52,128 nt of DNA from Caldilineaceae bacterium (GTDB taxonomy: Bacteria > Chloroflexota > Anaerolineae > Caldilineales > Caldilineaceae). A program made the translations under genes and the position numbers. The notes beneath the pieces are model-generated. The model saw only the letters and a program-made list of their open reading frames with translations, was not told where the DNA came from and made no database searches. How positions within the stretch are numbered: position 1 is the first letter of the stretch; every line of letters starts with the position of its first letter. The stretch covers positions 1-52,128 of the forward strand of contig JAGNDO010000033.1 in the NCBI GenBank assembly GCA_018003515.1, written 5' to 3'. Below, piece by piece: positions 25,360 through 35,700 of this stretch.

Positions 25360-26400
25360 ATGAAAGCAGCCCTGCTCACAGCCCCCCGCACGCTTGAAGT
25401 GCGCCAGGTGCCCGATCCCGTCTGCCCGGAAGATGGCTTAGTTCTTAAAGTCGGCGCTTGTGGTGTGTGCGGCTCGGATCTGCGCCGCTGGAAAGAGGGT
25501 CCGCCGAAAGGGGTGGACGGCTATACGCCCGGCCACGAGATCGCCGGCGAAGTCATGGCCGTGGGTGAGCGGGTCACGCGTTTTCAGGTGGGCGACCATC
25601 TGGCTGTGGCCCCGGACATCCATTGCGGCCACTGTTGGTATTGCGAGCGAGGTCTGTTCAACCTCTGCGATCACTTGCGCTTTATCGGCATCACCCCGGA
25701 TATTCCCGGTGGCTTTGCCGAGCAGGTGGTGCTGACCGGGGAAATACTGGAATATGGCATCGTCCACAAAATGCCGGTAGCCATGCCCTTTCGGATGGCC
25801 GCCTTGGCCGAACCCCTGGCCTCGGTGTTGGCCTCCCACGACAAGGCGGGCACAAGCCTGAACGATGTGGTCGTGGTCATGGGGGCGGGGCCGATTGGCT
25901 GTCTGCATATCATGGTGGCCAAGGCCCGGGGAGCGCAGGTGATCGTCTCCCAGCCCAGCGAAACCCGGCGCACGGCTGCCGCCCAGTTCGGGCCGGACGC
26001 GTTGGTGGATCCGGTCAACCAGGACTTGGTGGCCTTTGTGCGAGAATTTACCGACGGCCTGGGGGCCAGCCTTGCCATTTGCGCCAACCCCGTGGCCGCC
26101 ACCCATGCCCAAGCCGTTGAGTTGACCCGCAAGGGCGGGCGCATCGTACTCTTCGGCGGTCTGCCCAAGGCCAACCCCATGACAACCCTGGATGCCAACA
26201 AGATCCACTACGGGGATCAGGAGGTGGTGGGTGCTTTTTCCTATCACCCCATCCAGCACAAGACCGCGGTGAGCCTGCTCCATCGCCACATCTTCCCTGC
26301 TGAAAAGCTGATCACCCACACCTTCGCCCTGGATGATGTGGCCCAAGCCTTTGACGTGGCGGCCAGCGGCACCGCGCTAAAGGCATTGGTAGAGCCATAA
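25360..26400 (+). CDS. Zinc-dependent medium-chain alcohol/polyol dehydrogenase
   Basis: The 346-residue protein has catalytic Cys37 (GVCGSD) and His59-Glu60, a complete structural zinc lobe (Cys89, Cys92, Cys95, Cys103) and the NAD motif GAGPIG. It is the same length as the dehydrogenase at 11870-12910 and similar throughout (SLCGSDLR against [20 protein letters not shown]), indicating duplication within the regulon. The start lies 31 bp after the SIS-domain gene with GGAG upstream. It is the last rightward gene before a strong terminator. It probably oxidises a polyol or sugar of the same pathway. Confidence 0.93.
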   Translation: MKAALLTAPRTLEVRQVPDPVCPEDGLVLKVGACGVCGSDLRRWKEGPPKGVDGYTPGHEIAGEVMAVGERVTRFQVGDHLAVAPDIHCGHCWYCERGLFNLCDHLRFIGITPDIPGGFAEQVVLTGEILEYGIVHKMPVAMPFRMAALAEPLASVLASHDKAGTSLNDVVVVMGAGPIGCLHIMVAKARGAQVIVSQPSETRRTAAAQFGPDALVDPVNQDLVAFVREFTDGLGASLAICANPVAATHAQAVELTRKGGRIVLFGGLPKANPMTTLDANKIHYGDQEVVGAFSYHPIQHKTAVSLLHRHIFPAEKLITHTFALDDVAQAFDVAASGTALKALVEP

Positions 26401-26470
26401 CGTGCTGCAACGGCTGTTCAGAAGATGTGGACGGTCATGATAGTGGCTCTACCGGATTTCATGGGGTGAA

Positions 26471-26535
26471 CGTCCCCGGCACTCGCCACAACTCGTTTTC
26501 ATGTTCAAGACTTCTGGTGGCGAGTGCCGGGGACG
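26471..26535. repeat. Palindromic repeat with 19-bp perfect inverted arms
   Basis: Arms 26471-26489 and 26517-26535 are perfectly complementary around a 27-nt loop. It lies in the 367-bp gap between the two convergent gene blocks (26401-26767). That gap otherwise holds only the terminator at 26678-26721 and unassigned sequence. Confidence 0.85.
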
Positions 26536-26677
26536 TGGCCTGACCCCCTGAGTTCCCAAAGAACCGCAAATGCAAGCGAGGTAGTCGCATTCCAGAGCGG
26601 ATCTCTCCCCTTTTGTTTGGAGATGCGCCATGCCCAACCCGGCATACCTCATCCACCCGACCCCACCGATTGGGTGT

Positions 26678-26721
26678 AAAAGCAAGAGGGCGAGATCCAG
26701 AGATCTCGCCCTCTTGCTTTT
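26678..26721. terminator. Bidirectional intrinsic terminator
   Basis: A perfect 20-bp stem (26678-26697 with 26702-26721) and a 4-nt loop are followed by T residues on the plus strand (through 26723). The left arm starts with an A-tract that gives Ts on the minus strand. It stands between convergent genes ending at 26400 and 26768 and should stop transcription from both sides. Confidence 0.93.
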
Positions 26722-26767
26722 TTCCTACTGAAACGACATTGGCAAGCTGGATTCTGGCTGCTATCTG

Positions 26768-29700
26768 CTATCTGATCGTCATAGGCAGATAGATTTTGCG
26801 TTGCCCCAAGAATTCCAACAATTTAGTCACCAGGGGCAGATAGATCTCCAACAGTTCGCCTTCCTCCGTCACGCGCACGTTGAGGGACTTCTGGTCGTTA
26901 TTGCCCCATCCCCAGGCGATGGTGCCGGTCACCGCCAAGGTTCCGGTGGTTACCGCCCGTCCGCTGACGGTGATGGTGACTGGCTGCCCCCCCATCACGT
27001 CGCCTTGCCAAGCCACCCCGATTTGGGTCGGGTCGAGCCGGTTGATGACCGGCTGGCCCACGCTGGCGGTGGCGACCACATCCGTGATCATCCCGCCGGG
27101 CAGGGGCAGGCTGAAGAGCAGGTCGCTCAGGGGCCGGGTGGCGGTGATGACGGCTTGGAAAGTCATGGTCCGGCCCACGGCCACGGCGGGCCGATCCACG
27201 GCCAGGGCCATGCCCCGGTTGGGCAGAAGATAGACCGCCATCATGGGCGCATAGGCGATGTTCCCCGCCCCATCAAACGCCACCACAGAGATCAGGTTGA
27301 AACCCGTACGCATGGAGAGATTCAACGTGAAGTTCCCCGCGCCATCCGTGAGCGCCTCCTGACCGTTGACCAACACCGTCACAGCCCCCCGGTCATCCGT
27401 CACCCGCCCGGAGACCGGCACGGAGAGAAGCGGCTGATCAGTGGTCAGATAGGTTGTCGTGGCCGGGGTGGTGATACTGATGGCCGGGGCCAACGTGTCC
27501 AAGGGCGGGGGCACGGCGTAGGCCAGCACCCGACTGTCCCGATTGCCGGTGCGGTCCGTGCTGTGGGCCACCAACAGGTGATCCCCCAGGCTGTTGGTGG
27601 GCAGGGTGAAGGTGTAGGCCCCAAAGCCGGTCAGGTTGGCCGTGGTGTTGAGGAGGGTGGCCCCGGTCGTGGCGGTCACAACCAGGGTGGTGGGGCCAAA
27701 GCCATAGACATCCAAGCGGCCCTGGCCCGCCTGGCCCAGGGCGTAGATGCCCCGATCCGTACTCAGCGCCACCAGGTGGGCCGAGCCAATATCAATCTGC
27801 ACAAAGCCCTTGGCCACCTGCCACGGCTTGCCCGGCATCCCCACCATCACCCCCAACATGTGGGGACCGACGACGGGCGTGTCGATGCTGCCGGTCACGG
27901 TAAAGACATTTAGCCCCGGTTGCAGATCCACCCGCCGGGGCGTGGCCGGGGTCACAGGCAGGGCATCCGCATCATCGGGGGGGAAGAGCCAGCCGGTTAG
28001 GTTCAGATCCCGCACGGGGGTGGCGGTTTCGTTGAAGAACTCGATGGTTGCGGTCAGCACATCCTGGGGGTTGTAGTTGGCCCGATCCAGGGTGAGGCGG
28101 CGCACGGTCACGTTCACCCCCGCCACATCCAGGGGATAGGCGACCTGCTGGCCATTGATGTGGGCGAGGATGGGGTACTGGCCTGTCCGCACCACACCCG
28201 GCAGGGTGAGGGTGAGGGGATAGGTGCCGGGGATGATGCGGGCCTGGGTATCGTAGGGCGGCGACCAGACCAGAAAGTCCCCATCCTGAAGTCCCAAGCC
28301 CATTGGTCCCATGAGGATCAGGCTGTCCAAGACGCCGGTGATGTTGACGGTCAGGTGGACGGTTTCGCCGGCCTGATAGCGGGAACGGTCCACCTGCACG
28401 GTCGCGCCGGGACCGGGGTCCGCCACCAGGATGGGCACGCTGTCGATCATGAGGGTGCGTTGGCCTGCCTCGTCCCCCGAAGGCACAAAGGAGAGGGCTA
28501 CGCTGGCCCGCCCGCTCTCTTGGGCCGGGAAGGTGAAGCGATGCACCAAGGATTGGTTGGCCGGGAGGGTGACGGTGATAAAGGACTCGGCATCCAGATA
28601 GCGCAGGGAGAGATGATAGTCCCCGGACAGCCCGGCCCGCTCTTGCAGGGTGACGGTGAGCTGGACCTCGTCTTCCGGGCCATAGGTGGCCCGATCCGTT
28701 GCCAATGCCAGGCCCACATCGGGACCGTCCACGGCCACGACAAAGGGCCAAAGCTGGTCGTCCACGGTGACCTGGCCGGGATAGTCGCCTTTGGGCATAT
28801 CCGTGGGCGTGGCCAGGGTGAAGGTGTAGCGCTGGGTGGCAAAGGCCGTGGGGGTGATGATCTGCTGTACCGGTGTGTCGAAGATCTGGACGCCAGCGAT
28901 CACCTGCCCCGCCGGGCCGCGATTGGCCAAAGTGACCCCCACTTGGAAGGTCTGGGCCGCGGCTTGAGGCTGAGATCCCCGCAGAGAGACGACCGGGTTG
29001 GCCGTCACATCCAGGATCTTCATCTGTGGCCGTTGGGGGGCAGCGGCAGTGCCCACGCCGATCTCCCTGGTGGTTGCGGCCAGAAGCACCCCCCTCTCGT
29101 CCCGCAGCTCCGCGCCCAGGGTGTGCAGCCCGGCGGGGAGATCGATCAACACACTGTCGGTGATGCGTGCGCCTGGGGAGAGGAGAAGCGCTCGGCGTGT
29201 GCTCTCCGTGCCGTCAAGATGGACCATAAGGAGGGCCGGGGTGGTGAGGCCGCCGGTTCCTCTGACCCCATAGGTGATAGCGGCGAGACCGGCCAGTTGT
29301 CCCACAGGGGGGAGTAGATCAACCTCACCCCCAAGCCCCCACGCCACATTTTTGGTCAACACTTGGGCTACATCACCGCTGATCGACACGCTGATCGGGC
29401 CGGTTTGGGTGATGGTCAAGCTCAAGTTGGCGAGTTGATTCTCGCCTGGGGCAAGGTGAACCAGCACGGGCAGCAGGCCCTGGGCGGAGAGGGCCAGATC
29501 CACATCCACCTGCCCTGTGTTGGTGAGGAAGAGCGTGGCGCTGAAGGGTGCGTACCCGGCGATTCCCGGCACCTCCAGGCTGGCCACAAGCTGGGGCGCG
29601 GCCACGGTGACAAACTCCTTCACGGCGACCAGCCCGGCGGCGGACTCGATCAACAGATCCCCGTTGGCGGTCACGCTGGTGGCATAGGCTGCCCCCTGGC

Positions 29701-32700
29701 TTGGCCCCAAGGCAAAGGTCTGGGTGAACAGTCCGACACCGTTGGCCGTGACCGTGAGGGGCACGGAGACCGCGCTGGCCGATGTGTTGGTCACGCGTCC
29801 GCTTATCTGCACGGTCTGGCCGGGGCGAACGACGCGGCGGTCGGTCTCCAGGGTCAGCGCGGTGTGGTCGGGGAAGATGTAGAAGGGGGTGGCCGAGTTG
29901 GCCAAGGGCTGGCCCAGGGCGTTGCTCAGATCGGCCAACAGCCAGTATTTACCCACGGTTGGATTGGCCAGGGCAATCGGTTGGTTGACAGCCTGGGTCG
30001 TGGTGGTGTCAACCGGCACCTCCTTGCTCCACGCCACCCCCGTGCCGCCGGAGATGTTCACCCCCGCGCCATAGATGTCTGCGCTGCGGTTGATGGCGCG
30101 CATGTCCTGCCAGACGGCGAAGGGTTGGCCGGGGGCGGTCAGCGCCAGGGCCGTGCGGTCATAGAAGCGGTCGTCAACGCTGCCCACGGGATCGCTGATA
30201 CGCTGGTTGACGCTCCATCCCCCGGCGGGTGGGCGATAGGCAAAGTAGATGTCGTAATTCGATTGGCTGTTGGGGGAATCCGGCCTGACGGCGAAGCCTG
30301 GGTTCTGGTTGTCAGATACCTGGGACTCTGGCGTTGGGGCGTTGCGGGAATCCTGCCAGACGGCGTAGACGGTGCCGCTGCTGTCCGCGGTCAGGCTGGG
30401 GTTCTCTTGGGTGACCTGCCCCGTATGGTCGCCGACCAACTCGTTGGCGCTCCACACCCCGTTGGCCGGACGATAGGCGAAGTAGGTGTTGGGGTTGCCG
30501 TTGCGCCCATCCCCCCACACGGCATAGGCCTTGCCCGCCCCATCCACAGCCAGATCGTTGGGACCGGTGACCACCACATTGGCCACATCATCCACCCGCT
30601 CGTTGGGGAGCCACACCCCGCCGGCCGGGCGATAGGCAAAGTAGATATGGCTATCGCTGCGTCCGTCCAGCCAGATGGCGTAGGCGTTGCCCGCCCCGTC
30701 CACGGCGATGGAGGGATACCATTCGATGGAGGTGCCGCTACCATCGTTGACCTGCACATTGGCGCTCCACGTTCCCCCGGCGGGGCGATGGGCGAAGTAG
30801 ATGTCGTGGTTGCCGTTGCGATAGTCGGTCCAGATGGCATAGGCATTCCCCGCCTGATCCACGGCCAGATCTGGGGGAAAATCGGCGGCGATGCCCACAT
30901 CGTTGACCTTGACGTTGGCGCTCCACGTCCCCCCGGCAGGGCGAGAGGCGAAGTAGATATTGTAGGACGCTGTTCGATAATCTACCCACAGGGCATAGAC
31001 CGTACCCGCCCCATCCACGGCGATGGCGGGCCAATTCTGGGTTGGGTTGGTGTCGTCGGTGACGATGTCATCGTCCACCTGTTCGTTTGCGCTCCACGCG
31101 CCGCCCGCCGGCTTCATGCTGAAATAGAGATCGTATTTGATCGATGTGGCGGACTCATTGCGATAATCCATCCAGATGGCATAGAGGGTACCGTCCCCAC
31201 CGGCGGTGATGGCCGGCGCGTATTGGGGCGCGCCCCCGGTCAGGGTGGAAACGTGATGGTTCGTGGCCCAACTCCCCCCCGCCGGGCGGTCAGATCCCCA
31301 GATATCGTACTGGTCCCCATAGCGATTGTCCTGCCAGAGGGCGACACTGTTGCCCGCGGCGTCCACGGCGATGTCCGGCTCGCCCTGGTCTTGGTTGCGG
31401 ATGTCGTCGTCGACCCGTGTGGCTGTGGTCCACGCGCCGCCTGCCGGACGGTTGGCAAAGATGATATTGTTGAGGCTGTCGGCGCTGAAGTCGTACCAGA
31501 TGGCGTAGCCATTCCCCGCCCCATCCAGACCGACCGCCGGGCTGCTGCCGCTGCCGATCTTGGTGTTGGCGGACCAGACCCCGGCGCTGGATCGGCTGGC
31601 CGCCCACAGACCATCCCACAGCACCACGGCCTCGCCGCCCCCGTTGACGCCGATGTCCGTCCCCAAGTTGGCGTTGGTGGAGGTGGCGACCCGATAGTCG
31701 GTCCCCCATGTGCCCCCCGATGGCCGCAGGTTGAAATAGACATTGCGGTCGTTGACCCACACCGCGTAGACGTTGCCGGCATTATCCACATCCACCGCCG
31801 GGTTGATCTGCCAGAAGAAGGTAGAGACGGTGGTATTGACCTGCTGATTCTCCCCCCACACCCCATTGACCCCCCGCGTCGCGGCGTAGATCTGGCCATG
31901 AAAGTCCGAGCGCTTGTCCACCCAGACCGCGGTGGCCTCCCCACTGGGCGACACCCCGATGCCCGGCAAGGAGACATCCCCAGAGGCACCGTCGCTGATC
32001 GTCTCGTTCGCGCTCCACACCCCAGCCGGGGATCGATAGGTAAAGATGACCCAGTTGTCCCGATCCCACACCACATACGCGCCCCCGGCGCTGTCCACGG
32101 CAATGGCCGGATCCTGGGGCAGTTGGTTTGACCCACTGAGATCGTCGATGCGCTCTGCCGCGCCCCACTGCCCCCCAGCCGGACGCCGGGCAAAGTAGAT
32201 CTCCCGCCGGAAGCCTTTGATGGGGTCGTCATATTGCCAGACCGCATAGGCGTTCCCCGCCCCGTCCAGGGCGATGGCGGGCTTGGTCTGGGCCAGGAAG
32301 CCTGTCTCGTCGTTGGCGTTGATGATCTGGTTGGCCCCCACGGCCACGCCCGTGGCATCCGCCCCCGTCACCCGCAGACCGAGTACGCCGGTCAAGTCTC
32401 CCCGGACGGCGGTCACGGCCCCCTGGGCCAGGATCGGCTGCCCGCTCGCATAGCTCGTGCGGTCGGTCGCCACGGCCAGATCAGCCCTGTTCCCCGTCAC
32501 GGTCAACCGGTGAGAGAGGCTGAAGCGGCGCTGGGTGATCTGGTCGATCACGCCCACGGAAAGCCAATAGACACCCGCCGCCGCCCCGATTGGCACGTTC
32601 AGCGAGACCGGCGCGGATTGACCGGTCATCACCCCCTGGCTGCCCGCAGCCGTGGCGATGATGCGCCCGCTGCTATCCCCCAGACGCAGGGTATAGGCAG

Positions 32701-35700
32701 CGGCAGAGTCCAACCCGCCGTTATTGAGCAGGGCCACGGTGAGGGGATGGCCAGCCTCGGCGCGGCCCGGTTCCAAGTGAGCCTCGATCCACGAGGGCGG
32801 CACATGGAAGGCAAAGGTGCCCGTCATCTTGGCTCCGCCCTGTTCGGCCTCCACCTGTATGGGATAGCTTTGGGTGGTCAAGGTAGCGGGCAGGGTGAAG
32901 GTGATGGGCACGGTGAGCGCTGCCCCCACGGGCAAGATGACGGAACGGGTCAATGTCAGACCCAAGGCTGGCACGGTGGCCGTGATGGTGGGCGCAAGGT
33001 CAAAATAGCCCGTGTTGCGCAGGGTGGCGGAGAAGGTGGCCGTCTCCCGGATCCGATAAATGGGGCGGTCAAACTGCCCTTGGAATGTCACCCGGGCGGG
33101 CACAAACCAGAGTTCCCGGGTAGGCGACTCGTTCTGCTCTTGAAACTCGGCCCACATGAGGTAGGTTTCCAGGCGGATAGGGCCGATCTCCCCCAATGTG
33201 AAGGCCAGGGGGGCGGATTGCCCCTGGGCCAAGGGCGGCACGGACTGTTGGCCGCTCCACAGGGGGGTGGCCAAGGGATCTGCAAAGGGGTTGCCCGTGG
33301 GCAGGGTGAAGGTGAGCAGCAGGGTGCTGGTTAGGGAGGGGCTGGCCGGGGCCAACTCTTGGGGTTGGTTGATGGCGGTGACTGTGAACGGCGTCCCGCT
33401 GGCCAGGGGTGCCGGGAGGGTGGAAGCGGTGCGCAGACGCGGTCCGGCCATGTGCAGGGCCAGTTGGCTTCTGTTCAGCCTTCTACCCGCCAGGTCAAAG
33501 AGGGCAGCGCCCAGTCGTTTGCTCGCATTCATGGTCACGGTGTAGACCGTGGTGGTCGTGGCACCTGGAGCCAGGGTTTGGGTGATGGGAGTTGCGGGCA
33601 GATTTTCCGTGCCCCGCAGGATCACGGTCTGGGCCACCCCACTGTTGTTGCGGATCTGGGCCTCAACGGTTGCGACCTCAAAGGGGCGATAGGCCGGATG
33701 GGGGCTGAACAAACTCACAGCCATGTTCGGGGGCTGGATGGGGGAGGTTACCCACACAAAGGCCGCCCAGCCGTTGAAACCGCTATTGACCGCGGCTTCC
33801 GTCCGCATCATCACGGGAAAGAGGCCGCTTTGGCTCCAGTTGTGTATGCCCCGCTGGGTGGGGGGCGTGTGCAAGGTGGCGGTGACCACCGCGCTCTCTC
33901 CGGGGGCAAGCGTCCCTGGGTTTTGCACAGTGTTCCACTCGGGGTGGTCAGTTTGGGCCAGTCGGGCCTGGACCAGGGTGGTGGTGAAGGAGAGGCTGTT
34001 GACCACGGGGAAGGAGAGATCAAAGTCCGCCGCGGCGGGGACGCTTTGCAGATCGGCCACATCCTGTCCGTTGGCCAAGAGATAGGCCCGGATCAGTAGG
34101 GAGCGGGTCATCTGCCAATCGTCCCCCCACCAGATGGCCGACTGCACGGCCCAATCTCCATAGGCCGAGGTAGCCAGCACCCGTCCCGCGCCAAAGGGAT
34201 ATTCGATCATGGCCGGGAAGCCCTGATAGGTGCCCGTGGTGCGCAAGAGCAGCAGCTTGGCATCCGCCGGCCAGGCGGTGAAGACGCCATCCACCTGGAT
34301 GTCCGGGGTGGTGTCCCCCATCCACACCAGCCAATTGGAGGGCAGTACGGCCCGCACGCTCTCCTGCTCACAGCGCTGATCCTCGTTGTAGCCCACGCCC
34401 CGCACCTGGCCGCCGGGCAGGGCTTGCCAATCCGTGCCAAAAGCCTGGGTAAAGACCACCAAAATACCACCGCCAGCCACATAGCTTTCCAGCCAGGCCC
34501 TGGCCTCTGGCGACCCGGCCAACTCGGTCATGCCCCCCGTGGGCACCACCAATGCCCGGGGGGCATCCTGGGGCGGCAGATAGGGCGCGGGGGAGCCGGC
34601 GGCCTCGCCCCGGCTGGGCCACAGGCTGATCAACTGGCCGGACAGTCCGGCCAGATCCAAGGCATCCAGGGTGCCGTCGGGGAAACCCGTGTTGATCACC
34701 CCCACCACCCCGGCCATGTAGAGTCGGCGTAACTCCTGTTGAAGCGCCAACTCCTGGCCATAGAGGGCGGCGTACTGTTGCTGGGCGCTCTCCAAATTGT
34801 CCACCAAGGTCTGTTGATGGGTGGCATAGGGCAGGGCAACAATGGCCTCCACCCCCAGGTCATTGGCCGCGGTCACCGCCTCGGTGATGGTGAGGGTGGG
34901 CGAGAAGGGGATGGAACCGTCCAGAAGACCCCGCACCTGGGCGTTTGTCTCCTTGGCAATTGTGATCACCTGGGATTGATGGTTGAACATGCGCTGGGTG
35001 TCGGCCAGGAATCGTTCTGCCTCGGCCTGGCGCAGATCCACCATCAGGGCGCGTTCGGCCCGGCTCAACCCCAGGGAGCGGGCCCGGGCCAACTGGGCCA
35101 GCAAATTGTTGATGGTCTCCTCGTAGGTGTCACCCCGATAGAAGCGGCTGCGCTCTTGCCACACATCCTGGCGGTCATCCGCTGGCTTGGGGTCGGGTTT
35201 GATCTGATTACACGGTGCGCCTAAAATCAGGCTGAGTGAAGAGATCATCATAGCTACCAGCTTTGCCATGGCCGATACGGTGAAACCCACAGCATATAAG
35301 GATTGGTAATCATCGAGATCATTGAACAAAGTTGCGTTCCAACCGATATTGATGCCAACGTCCGCAAACATCTGGCCCCCGACTGACAGGGTGGCGCCGT
35401 CGGCAGCAAAGGTCATCCGAACGCCAGCAGAACCTTCCACCCACCACATCAGTGCAAAAGGCGCGGGGACGGGACCGAGTTTAATGGCTTTCGGCTGCGA
35501 ACCTTCACTTTCCGCCAGGGGAAAGTTCTCGGCCAGGTTATTGAGTTGGGCCGCAAGGCCGGCGATGCTTTGCTCAAGGAGTTCCTGGGCAAGATTATCC
35601 TGACACTTGATATCAAGGGTCTTTTGTCCCTCCACCCCAACTGTAATCAATAGCCCACCTGTAGCCAGGGCCACCTTGGCGTCACGCCATATCTGATAGA

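Noticed and set aside
29363-32131. 922-residue open frame on the plus strand
   Set aside because: It is antisense to the propeller-repeat region of the 3580-residue gene; the repeat and GC bias keep it open. The minus-strand product has clear repeats and domains.
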